A DNA stretch of 64,000 bases. It comes from Opitutia bacterium (GTDB taxonomy: Bacteria > Verrucomicrobiota > Verrucomicrobiia > Opitutales > Opitutaceae). The notes below the pieces were generated by a model. It worked only from the letters and a program-made list of their open reading frames with translations, had not been told where the DNA came from and did not search any database. Below are positions 1-8,184 of this stretch, piece by piece. The stretch spans positions 56,332 to 120,331 of the forward strand of contig CANJIU010000017.1 in the NCBI GenBank assembly GCA_947474365.1, in the 5' to 3' direction. How positions within the stretch are numbered: position 1 is the stretch's first letter; each line of letters starts with the position of its first letter. The translations under genes were made by a program, and so were the position numbers.

Positions 1-3000
1 TCGGGCGTGGCGGGCGATCCGGTCCAGCGGGTTCCGGCGGGCAGACGCTCACCTTTGGCCACGAGCGTCAGCGGACCGAGCCGGGTGTCATCGCCCACCG
101 CGGTGTCGTAGAGGATGGTGCTGCGCGCTCCGACGGTGACGCGCGCCCCAATGGCGACGACACCGATCTTCATCACCCGGTCCTCGAAGAGGTGGGTCTG
201 CGGTCCGCTGAACAGGTTGAGCTCCGCCTCATCGCCGATGCGCACGCAGTCAAATTCAGTGAGGTCGGTGGTGTTCAGAAACACTCCGCGGCCGATTTGG
301 GCGCCCAGGAGGCGTAGCGCCACCGGCAACATTGGGGTTCCGCGCAATCCGTTGAGGAGGTTCGGCACGGCGAGCGACTCATAGAGGTTGGTGACGGCCT
401 CGCTGATCCAGACAAACGGCGTCCACATCGGAGCGGCGCGCGGACGGTAGCGGCCGATCAGGATCCACTTGGCCGCCACGACGAAGAGAAACGAAGCCAC
501 GCCGTAACCGCAGCCGGCGGCGCCGAGGGCGACCGCCACCTGCCAGCCCCAGCCATGTTGTTCAGCGAGCGGGAGCACGAGGCGGACGATCGAATAGCCC
601 GAGGCAATCGCGAGCGCGAGGGGGAGGACGATGCGCAGGGCTTCGACGGTGCCACGGCCGACACGACGCAGGCGTGAGGGACGAAACGTCAGCGCCTCGG
701 GAAAACCTGCCACCTGTTCGCGAGCGGGCAGAAGGATCGGCGGTGAGCCCATCCAGGTCTGGCCAGAGCGCAACCGGTCGTTGGCGGGAGTGCGCGTTTG
801 CACGCCGATCAAGACGTCGTCCGGCACCTTCGCGCCGTCGGGCACAAACGCCCCGTTGCCGACGAACGAGCGGTGTCCGATCGCGGTTGGTTGTAAAATC
901 ATCCAGCCGCCCCGTTGTTCCTCGTCGCCGAGCATCGCGCCGTCGGCGATGAAGCAGTCGTCGCCCAGGTCCAACAGCTCCGGCACGATGCCCTCGGCGG
1001 TGGAGATTTCGGAGTCGCGGCCGACCTTTACGCCGAGGAAACGCAGCCAGAGCGGCGCAAACACCGAGGCGTAGAGCCCGTGCAGTTCGTGCAGGCTGCC
1101 GTCGAGGATCTGCCCCATGAATTTCTTCCGCCAGAAGGCGACGCTGTTCACCGGAAAAATTCCGGCGGTCTGGTGCGGCATGAGGTGGCGCAGCCCGGCC
1201 GTCACGAGCATCGTGACGATCACAAAAAGCGATCCCGCCGGGACGGCGAGGAGGAAGATGTAACCGAACATCGCGAGCGGTCCGGACTCCGACTCGAAGA
1301 CATCCCACGTTTGCGCGTCGACCCAGTCGATCAGGAGGAAGGCGGGAAACGTCGGCAGAAAGAACAATACCGAAACGACAATGGCGGTCAGTGCGAACAG
1401 GCCGGCGAACCACCAGAGTTGTACGTGCCCCACCTTCGGCCGCGGCGGCAGCGGCGATGCGGTCCGTGCGGTTTTTTGGGCGGGAGCGCCGTCCCAGATT
1501 TCCCCGTCGGGAATTCTTCCGCCGGCAGCGAGCGCGGATTGGGCGCAGAGCTGCGCGTGCGCCCCGACCTCCGTGTCGTTTTCCAGCACGGCATACGATT
1601 CCACCGTCGACTCCCGCCGCAGGACGACGGGCCCGACGATGAGTTCGCCGCCCTCAACGCGGGCGTTCTCGATGTTGACGAACGTGCCGAGGCCCGCTCC
1701 GTCCTCCATGGTCAGCAACTCCGGCGCGCCAATCGTCACCGTGTCGATCAGCACGTCGCGCCCCACGCGGGCGCCGAGGGCGCGCAGGTAGAGCGTCATC
1801 CAGGGAGTCGAGGTCAGCAGGTAAACATCGGGCAACTCGGCAAAGCGACTGGCGAGCCACCAGCGGAAATACGTCACGCCCCACAGCGGATAGCGACCGG
1901 CCTTGAGGGGGCCGGCGACGAACCGCTTTCCCAGGATGGCCACGGCGACGTTGCCCAGCCGGGTCAGCGCGAAGGTGGCGAGAGAATAGGCCACGGCCCA
2001 CACCGTGCTGTCGTCCGGGTCGCCCGTGAAATAGTGGTAGACGAAGAACGGCGCGAGCCAGTCAGCGATGTTGAGCGTGACGAAGAAGGGAAGCACCACC
2101 GCTTGCGCCAGCCCGCAAATCCAGCGGCGCGATGGGGGCACGGCGGCCCGCGTCGCCGGGGCCGGGGGTGTTTCGCGTTGTTGCTGTTCGAGCCGCGCCA
2201 TTGCGGCCGCGATCGCCGCGAGCCGGCGCTCGCGATAGATGTCCTGCACGCCGATTGCCGCGTAGCGCGGATCCTGACGGAGGCGCGAGACCAGCCGGGC
2301 CACGAGGAGGGAGTGACCGCCGAGGTCGTCAAAAAAATCCGCATCCGGAGCGAGGGCGCGTCCCGGCAGAATCATTTCGAGCGCGGCGAAGAGGGTCCCT
2401 TCCGCGGGAGTGCGAGGAGCAGCGGACTCCGCGGGCCGGGTCGCGGCGAACGTGAGCGGGCGGGTGCGCAGGGCTCGGAGGTCGACCTTTCCCGACGGCA
2501 GACGCGGGAGCTCTGCGACGATTTCCAGATGCGAGGGCACCATGTAGCGCGGCAGTCGCGTTGCGAGCGCGCGGCGCATGGAGTCGGAGTCCAATTTGGC
2601 GCCCGCCGTCGAAACGACGAAGCCGACCAGTTCGTCGCTCCCCGCGATCGGCCGCAACGCGACGGCCGCAGCGGCGACGCCCTCGTGGGCCGACAGAGCG
2701 GCGGCGATCTCGTCGGGTTCGACGCGGAAGCCGCGGACCTTCACCTGATGATCGGCGCGACCGAGGCAATGCACGAATCCTCTTGGATCGATCCGGGCGA
2801 GATCGCCCGTGAGGTAGAGGCGGGCCTCGGTGGCGTTTGACGCGAGCGGATTGGCGATGAATTGGCGGGCGGTTAGCTCGGGCTGCGCGAGGTAGCCGAC
2901 GGCCAGTCCAGGACCAAAAATGCCCAGTTCCCCAACGGAACCGGCTGGGAGTGGACGATGTTGTTCGTCGACCACGAGCATGCCGTAATTGGGCAACGGC

Positions 3001-4019
3001 GTGCCGATCGTCACGGGTTCGCCTGGCTTCAGCTCGGCGAGGCTGGCCGAGACCGCGGTCTCCGTCGGGCCGTAGGTGTTGAAGACGCGACGCCCGGGTC
3101 GGATGAGTCGTTGCGCCAGTGAATCCGGACAGGCTTCGCCCCCGAGGTTGATCAGGTGCACGCCGGGCAAAGGGTCAGTGACCAGGCTCAGCAGCGTGGG
3201 CACGGCGTGCAACACGGTGATGCCTTCGCGATTCACCGCCGCAGCCAGCGCGTCGGGATCGCCGACGATCTCGGGCGGGGCGATCCAAAGCGTCGCGCCG
3301 ACGAGGTAGGAAATCCAGATCTCCTCGAACGACATGTCGAATGCGACCGAGAAACCCTGATACACGCGGTCGCCTTCCCGCACCCCGAGCCATTCGTTTT
3401 CGCTGCGGAGAAAATGGCAGATGCTGCGATGGCTGATTACGATGCCCTTCGGCGTTCCGGTTGAACCGGACGTGTAGATGACGTAGGCAGGATCGTCGGG
3501 CTTGGGAGCCGGGAGTACGACCGGCTGACGAGCAGCGTCCGGAAAATCCTCGACGCTCCATCGTTGCGCCGAAATTCCGCTTAGCCGTGGCAGACACGCG
3601 CGGCTCGTTACAAGGCCAAGGGCGCCGGCGGCCTGCAGGCAGGTCTCGACACGTTCCGGCGGAGTGTCGGCGTCGAACGGCAACCACGCCGCGCCGCTTC
3701 GGGTGATGCCGAGCTGGGCAATCAAGAGATCCGCCCCGCGCGGCAGGAGAAGGCCGATGATCTTCCCGGGGCCCGCCCCGCGTTGGACCAGAGCCCGGGC
3801 GATCGCATCGCTGGCGACGTCGAGTTCCCGGTAATTCACGCGACGCTCGCGCCAGAGCAACGCCACGCCGTCGGGGAGGCGCCGGGTCGTGGCCGCGAAA
3901 AGTTCAGGCAGCGTCTCGTGGCGCAGCAGATCCGGACGGGCCGGACCACGTAGCACGAAGGGCCCGGTCACCGCCGCGTCAATCGGTCGGGCCGCGGGAT
4001 TTTTTTCGGCGGGAGACAA
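1..4019 (-). CDS. Pls/PosA-family nonribosomal peptide synthetase (3' end off window)
   Basis: One minus-strand frame stays open from a TGA just upstream of 4019 to the left edge, giving about 1339 codons without a stop. Seen: an adenylation domain (about residues 20-500) with core motifs YTSGSTGTPKG and NTYGPTE, then a carrier domain with the phosphopantetheine site DLGGHSL near residue 569. There is no condensation or thioesterase domain. The C-terminal half has three hydrophobic blocks alternating with three hexapeptide-like left-handed-helix segments (about 730-845, 970-1100, 1230 to the end). This order is that of the Pls/PosA family, whose known member epsilon-poly-lysine synthetase polymerises an amino acid at the membrane. 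The substrate here cannot be read. The TTG start at 4019 is a choice; GTG at 3971 is the alternative, and neither has a clear ribosome site. It lies 50 bp after the sulfatase gene and may share its transcript. Confidence 0.88.
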   Translation of the reverse strand, partial: MSPAEKNPAARPIDAAVTGPFVLRGPARPDLLRHETLPELFAATTRRLPDGVALLWRERRVNYRELDVASDAIARALVQRGAGPGKIIGLLLPRGADLLIAQLGITRSGAAWLPFDADTPPERVETCLQAAGALGLVTSRACLPRLSGISAQRWSVEDFPDAARQPVVLPAPKPDDPAYVIYTSGSTGTPKGIVISHRSICHFLRSENEWLGVREGDRVYQGFSVAFDMSFEEIWISYLVGATLWIAPPEIVGDPDALAAAVNREGITVLHAVPTLLSLVTDPLPGVHLINLGGEACPDSLAQRLIRPGRRVFNTYGPTETAVSASLAELKPGEPVTIGTPLPNYGMLVVDEQHRPLPAGSVGELGIFGPGLAVGYLAQPELTARQFIANPLASNATEARLYLTGDLARIDPRGFVHCLGRADHQVKVRGFRVEPDEIAAALSAHEGVAAAAVALRPIAGSDELVGFVVSTAGAKLDSDSMRRALATRLPRYMVPSHLEIVAELPRLPSGKVDLRALRTRPLTFAATRPAESAAPRTPAEGTLFAALEMILPGRALAPDADFFDDLGGHSLLVARLVSRLRQDPRYAAIGVQDIYRERRLAAIAAAMARLEQQQRETPPAPATRAAVPPSRRWICGLAQAVVLPFFVTLNIADWLAPFFVYHYFTGDPDDSTVWAVAYSLATFALTRLGNVAVAILGKRFVAGPLKAGRYPLWGVTYFRWWLASRFAELPDVYLLTSTPWMTLYLRALGARVGRDVLIDTVTIGAPELLTMEDGAGLGTFVNIENARVEGGELIVGPVVLRRESTVESYAVLENDTEVGAHAQLCAQSALAAGGRIPDGEIWDGAPAQKTARTASPLPPRPKVGHVQLWWFAGLFALTAIVVSVLFFLPTFPAFLLIDWVDAQTWDVFESESGPLAMFGYIFLLAVPAGSLFVIVTMLVTAGLRHLMPHQTAGIFPVNSVAFWRKKFMGQILDGSLHELHGLYASVFAPLWLRFLGVKVGRDSEISTAEGIVPELLDLGDDCFIADGAMLGDEEQRGGWMILQPTAIGHRSFVGNGAFVPDGAKVPDDVLIGVQTRTPANDRLRSGQTWMGSPPILLPAREQVAGFPEALTFRPSRLRRVGRGTVEALRIVLPLALAIASGYSIVRLVLPLAEQHGWGWQVAVALGAAGCGYGVASFLFVVAAKWILIGRYRPRAAPMWTPFVWISEAVTNLYESLAVPNLLNGLRGTPMLPVALRLLGAQIGRGVFLNTTDLTEFDCVRIGDEAELNLFSGPQTHLFEDRVMKIGVVAIGARVTVGARSTILYDTAVGDDTRLGPLTLVAKGERLPAGTRWTGSPATP

Positions 4020-4069
4020 GCTTCACGTTGGCCGGCGGACGTCGTCGTCGCCTAGCTTCGGGCCGACCG

Positions 4070-5455
4070 TCATTCCTCCGCCCTCTTCTTCGCGTTCTTC
4101 TTGGCTTTGCCGCCGCCGGGAGAGTCCGGGGCGCTCGCGGGTGCCTGTTCGGCGCTCCACTTGTCCCACATCGCCTGCAGTTCCTTCGCCTTCGCGGGTT
4201 GGGCGGCGGCGAGATCCCGCGATTCGCCGATGTCGGTGGCGAGGTTGTAGAGTTCGGGTTTTCCGCTGCCGCCCTTGGAAACGACGAGTTTCATGTCGCC
4301 GTGACGGATCGCCCATTGCGGACCGTAGCGCCAGTAGAGCGTCTGGTGCGGACGTGCCGGGTTGGCCCCGGTGATATAGGGCATGAGATCGACCCCATCA
4401 AGTTTCCAGGAGGGATCGACCTTGCCGCCGGATGCCGTGATAATCGTCGGCATCACGTCGAGGTTCATGACCGGATAGTCGTACACTTTTCCGGCGGGGA
4501 TTTTGCCCTTCCACTGGGCGAGGAACGGAATGCGCGGTCCGCCTTCGAAGGTCGTCATCTTGAAGCCGCGGAGGGGGCCGTTCTTCGACGTGGTGCTGTC
4601 GGTCGGTCCGCCGTTGTCGGAGATGAAGAAGATGAGCGTGTTCTCTTCCTGACCCATCTCGCGGACCTTTCCGAGCACGCGGCCGATCGCGTCATCCATG
4701 GCGGACATCATGGCGGAGAAGAGCTGGCGCTTCTCGTCGGTGACCTTGGGAAAGCGGTCGAGATACTTCTTCGGAGCCTGCAGCGGAGCGTGCTGGGCGT
4801 TAAACGGGAGGTAAAGGAACCACGGCTTCGACTTGTTATTCTCGAGCCAGTCGAGCGAGCGCTCGCAATAGGCGTCAGTGGTGTAGAACGAATCGTCGGT
4901 CACCTTCTGCACGTCATTCGAGACGCGCGAGTCGACGAAGTTGGTGGGATGGAAGAACGGGGTGTTGGCGAGCGTGCCGAAGAATTCATCAAAACCGCGC
5001 TTCGTCGGCCGGTACTCGGGCCCGGCGCCGAGGTGCCATTTGCCGACGGCGGCGGTGGCGTAACCCATGTTTTTCAAGCGCGTGGCGAGCGTGGTCTGGT
5101 CGAGGCGGAGACCCGTCGCGTTGGCGACGCTGTTGAATTCGTGACCGAAGCGGGTCGGGTATCGGCCGGTCATCAACCCGGCACGCGACGGACTGCAATA
5201 GGTGGCGGCGACGTAGCCGTTGGTGAAGCGGATGCCGTTCTTCGCGATCGAATCGATGTTTGGCGTGGGAATCTCCTTGTTGCCCTGGCAGCCGAGTTCG
5301 CCCCAGCCGAGGTCGTCGGCGTAGAAAATCAGCAGATTAACGGGGCCCGTGGCGGACGCGGCGGCGGCCGAGAGGGTGAAGAAAAGAATAGCAGCGATCG
5401 CGGTCAGGAACCGGAGCGGAAGGACCGGGCGGGTGGAGTTGGAGTCTACATTCAT
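4070..5455 (-). CDS. Secreted arylsulfatase-type sulfatase
   Basis: Protein of 461 residues with an N-terminal export signal (hydrophobic stretch about 15-35). It begins the alkaline-phosphatase-like fold with a metal-binding YADDLGWG segment (Asp47, Asp48). The sulfatase signature CSPSRAG starts at Cys87, the residue expected to be converted to formylglycine. Because it is the Cys form, either an FGE or a radical anSME maturase could act; neither is in the window. Family members hydrolyse sulfate esters, commonly on algal or animal glycans; the actual substrate is unknown. The start codon is directly preceded by eight C residues on the coding strand. It lies between a serine hydrolase (48 bp upstream) and the Pls/PosA-like synthetase. 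The C-terminus is Lys/Glu/Ala rich. Confidence 0.93.
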   Translation of the reverse strand: MNVDSNSTRPVLPLRFLTAIAAILFFTLSAAAASATGPVNLLIFYADDLGWGELGCQGNKEIPTPNIDSIAKNGIRFTNGYVAATYCSPSRAGLMTGRYPTRFGHEFNSVANATGLRLDQTTLATRLKNMGYATAAVGKWHLGAGPEYRPTKRGFDEFFGTLANTPFFHPTNFVDSRVSNDVQKVTDDSFYTTDAYCERSLDWLENNKSKPWFLYLPFNAQHAPLQAPKKYLDRFPKVTDEKRQLFSAMMSAMDDAIGRVLGKVREMGQEENTLIFFISDNGGPTDSTTSKNGPLRGFKMTTFEGGPRIPFLAQWKGKIPAGKVYDYPVMNLDVMPTIITASGGKVDPSWKLDGVDLMPYITGANPARPHQTLYWRYGPQWAIRHGDMKLVVSKGGSGKPELYNLATDIGESRDLAAAQPAKAKELQAMWDKWSAEQAPASAPDSPGGGKAKKNAKKRAEE

Positions 5456-5503
5456 GGGGGGGGCGTGGCTTTCTGGCAGAGACGAGGAAAAAATCCAATG
5501 GTT

Positions 5504-6583
5504 TCATGGTTCGCCAACCGCGGCGAGGAGTTCGCGCCAGAGCGCCGCGCCGCCGACGGCGTTAGTCATGATCACGATTCCAGAGCCGGTCGCAGGGTAC
5601 CACTCGCAATAGCAGCGGAAACCGGTGCCGTTTGAGCCGCTGTGGCGGATGCGGTCGCCCGATGCAGATCTCTCGATTGCCCAGCCGAGCCCGTAGTACG
5701 CGGGCTCGGGCGGCGGGCCACTGGGCCGGGCGGGAGGCGGGGCGCCGTCGATTTGCGTGGTACGGGTGAGCATCGTTGCGAGTGACCGCGCGCTCAGCGA
5801 GTGCGGCGTGGTGCGATCGGGTTTGAGCAACTCGACGAGAAACAGGGCGTAGTCGCGCGGCGTGCAATAGAGCGAATAGGCCGGGTTGGAGCGGCGAAAC
5901 AATTCGCGGGACGCCGGCACGTTGCCCTTGGCGGTGTGACCGGCGGCGGCAAATTTCGCGATGTCATCGTTCCAGACATACGACGAGCGGGTGATGCCGG
6001 CTGGCTTGAGCAGGGTGCGTTGGACGTAGCGTTCGAACGGTTCGTCGGTGATATGTTCGAGGACGTGCTGCAGGTAGGTGAAGCCCTCGCCGGAATAGCC
6101 GAACTTTGAGCCGGGCTCGAAGTTCACGGGGAGCGGGCCACCGGCCAGCCAGCCGCCAGCGCGCCAATTAGGGAACCCGGTGGTGTGCGAGAGCACCATG
6201 CGGGCCGTGATCTTGAGGTGCAGCGGCGTGTCGGTGAGATACGGGTGGTCGAGGTATTCGTGCAGTGGGCGGTCGAGATCGAGTTTGCCCTGCTCAACGA
6301 GTTTGAGCGCGACGTAGGCGGCGGGCGGCTTGCTCATCGAGGCGGCCTCGAAAACGGTGTAGGCGTCGATCGGCGCGGTCTTTCCCGCGGTGCGCACACC
6401 GTAGTAGCGTTCGAAGGCGATGGTGCGGTGGGCGAGGCCGACGACCGCCACGCCGGGCACGTGGTGCTTGGCCATGAGCACCGGCACGAGTGCGTCGATT
6501 TTTTCCGGAAGCGCCGCCGGCTCCGTCGCGCGAACGACGGCGGCGAGGAGCAGCAGGATGGACGCGAGGAACGAAAATCTCAC
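5504..6583 (-). CDS. Beta-lactamase-related serine hydrolase (class C / esterase type)
   Basis: Predicted 359-residue exported protein. I chose the GTG at 6583 because it overlaps the preceding stop as GTGA and is followed at once by a signal peptide (RFSFLASILLLLAAVVRA). An in-frame start at 6664 would put 27 polar residues before the signal. The S-x-x-K nucleophile motif is SMSK at about residues 82-85, and a Tyr-Ser-Gly triad stands where class C enzymes usually have Tyr-x-Asn. A C-terminal H-S-G-S-N-G element matches the KTG-like strand. Members are esterases, peptidases or beta-lactamases, so the substrate is open. Translational coupling with the upstream gene and same-strand flanking genes suggest a periplasmic degradation role. 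Confidence 0.88.
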   Translation of the reverse strand: MRFSFLASILLLLAAVVRATEPAALPEKIDALVPVLMAKHHVPGVAVVGLAHRTIAFERYYGVRTAGKTAPIDAYTVFEAASMSKPPAAYVALKLVEQGKLDLDRPLHEYLDHPYLTDTPLHLKITARMVLSHTTGFPNWRAGGWLAGGPLPVNFEPGSKFGYSGEGFTYLQHVLEHITDEPFERYVQRTLLKPAGITRSSYVWNDDIAKFAAAGHTAKGNVPASRELFRRSNPAYSLYCTPRDYALFLVELLKPDRTTPHSLSARSLATMLTRTTQIDGAPPPARPSGPPPEPAYYGLGWAIERSASGDRIRHSGSNGTGFRCYCEWYPATGSGIVIMTNAVGGAALWRELLAAVGEP

Positions 6584-7857
6584 GGGGCGTTCGATTTCGC
6601 GGGTGAAGATTTTGTGGCGGTGGGCGCCGGAGGAGCGATGACGAGATTCAGGAACATCCCCCACTCACGGGGGCCGAGGGGATCGCCGCCGCGTCGCCAT
6701 TGTTCGGAGACGAGTTTTCCCAGGGCGTCGAGTGCCTGGAGCGAGAGGGAGTCGCGCAGGAATTCCGGATCGTCGGCGAAGAGGTGGCGGACCATGACCA
6801 ACGCCTCCATCGCCTTGTCCTTGGTCGGGGCACCGGGTCCGAGGATTTCGCGGTTGCGCGCCTGCAGGCCCAGCTTCAGCGCGCGCACGATTTCAGGTCG
6901 CTCCGGATCGTCCTTCGGCAGGGCGGCCGCGAGACTGGCGAGGGCGCGCATCATGATATAGTGATAGGTGGGCCGGGCGTTGTGGGGATCGAGCCAGCGT
7001 CCAGCGCGGGGTCCGTCGGTCAGCTGGCCGGGGATCACGCCGACGATCACCTTGTGTTTCGCGGCCGCGAGGTAGCGGGTGTCGTGCGTTTCGACAAACA
7101 TCGCAGCGAGCAGATGCACGCTGAAGCTGTTGTAGTTCCAGTTGCGGGCGAGGGGACGGAGCGCGGCCCAGTCGGCGGCCCGGCGGGCGGACGCGAGGTA
7201 ACGTTGGTCTTTGGTGGCGCGGTAGAGTTCGAGCTGGGCGAAACCTGCCTCCCCATTGTCAAATTGCAGTCCACCATCGCCGGCGTCGTCCACGGTCCAG
7301 CCCCGGTGCACGACGGCGTCGAGGCGTCCGGCTTTTTCGGCGGCCGCGAGATAGCGTTCCGCGGCGGCGAAGGCCTTGTCGTGCGTGTCGCCGCGGACGG
7401 CGGGAAACGGAAATCCGCCCGTACCGGCCTCGCCCTGCGCCCAAATCAAAAAATCACCAGCCTCGCGGGCCAGCGCGAGCGAGCGCCCGTTCTTGTCTGC
7501 CCCGGCGCGATGCACGTTTACGCCCCAGCCGATCACGGCGGCGGGTTCACGCAGCGCGTGGGTGAGTTTCGAGGGATCGAGCCCGGGTTTCCACCAGCGC
7601 AGCTTCTCCAACTTCGCCGGAGCGCGGTCGATCGCCTCACGGGCCTCGACGGGCGTCATCCAGCGGCCGTTGCGTGGAATTGCCAGAAACTTGTCTTCGA
7701 CCTCGGGTAGGCCCGCGCGGTCGCCGAGCTTATGTTTGGCTTCCGCGACGAGCTTCCGAATCGCGACGAGTTCCGCTGACTCGGGCTCCGCGGCTGGAAG
7801 CGAAAGCGTCAGGAGCAGCAGAGCAGGTGCGAGGTGTCGCAGGTGGGATGCGTTCAT
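6580..7857 (-). CDS. Secreted helical protein of unknown function, possibly an alpha/alpha-toroid enzyme
   Basis: Protein of 425 residues from the ATG at 7857, which is followed by a signal peptide (hydrophobic run ending near SLPAAEPE). An upstream in-frame start at 7989 would add an unlikely 44-residue Arg/Pro-rich leader. The mature part is rich in Ala, Trp and amphipathic helices, with recurring pieces such as YLAAAEKAGRL, YLASARRAADWA and YLAAAKHKV. That layout is reminiscent of (alpha/alpha)6-barrel glycoside hydrolases and polysaccharide lyases, but I see no catalytic signature, so the function is unassigned. Its stop overlaps the start of the serine hydrolase by four bases, so the two are probably translated together. 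It is the first gene of the minus-strand run that ends with the peptide synthetase. Confidence 0.75.
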   Translation of the reverse strand: MNASHLRHLAPALLLLTLSLPAAEPESAELVAIRKLVAEAKHKLGDRAGLPEVEDKFLAIPRNGRWMTPVEAREAIDRAPAKLEKLRWWKPGLDPSKLTHALREPAAVIGWGVNVHRAGADKNGRSLALAREAGDFLIWAQGEAGTGGFPFPAVRGDTHDKAFAAAERYLAAAEKAGRLDAVVHRGWTVDDAGDGGLQFDNGEAGFAQLELYRATKDQRYLASARRAADWAALRPLARNWNYNSFSVHLLAAMFVETHDTRYLAAAKHKVIVGVIPGQLTDGPRAGRWLDPHNARPTYHYIMMRALASLAAALPKDDPERPEIVRALKLGLQARNREILGPGAPTKDKAMEALVMVRHLFADDPEFLRDSLSLQALDALGKLVSEQWRRGGDPLGPREWGMFLNLVIAPPAPTATKSSPAKSNAP

Positions 7858-8184
7858 ACGAGACGAGGGCAGGGCGGAAACCAGAGTGCGACATAATCCA
7901 GGGTGTGGGGCGAGCCTGCACCCGTCGTCTCCGCGGGCCGATCGAGTGCGGCTGGGTATAGGGCTGAATCTGGACTCGGGCCGTGGCATTCCGGCGGTTG
8001 ATTACGTCCATTCCGGTTCCCGATTTTGGCATGAGAACGTGGTTGAATTGTCCGTAACGTCTCCCGACCTTTCTCGTCCAATCCTGAATGCGCCGCACCC
8101 CTTGGTCGACCGCGGCATTACCCTTTCATCTTCACGGTTCTCGCCCTTTCGTTCGTACGGCCTTCCCGGCTCCGTCTATTCCCC
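7858..8184. other. Divergent intergenic region, 327 bp
   Basis: Separates the minus-strand degradation run from the plus-strand TonB receptor run, so promoters for both should lie here. I see no RNA gene, no strong palindrome and no convincing -35/-10 pair. A pyrimidine-rich stretch precedes the receptor start. Nothing further can be supported. Confidence 0.5.

Noticed and set aside
915..2840. A 641-codon open frame on the plus strand
   Set aside because: It runs antisense to the peptide synthetase, whose frame carries clear adenylation and carrier motifs; its translation is Arg/Gly/His-rich with no recognisable domain, as expected of a high-GC shadow frame.
4028..5635. A 535-codon open frame on the plus strand
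   Set aside because: It is antisense to the sulfatase and runs past its start; there is no motif, and the composition is that of a shadow frame.
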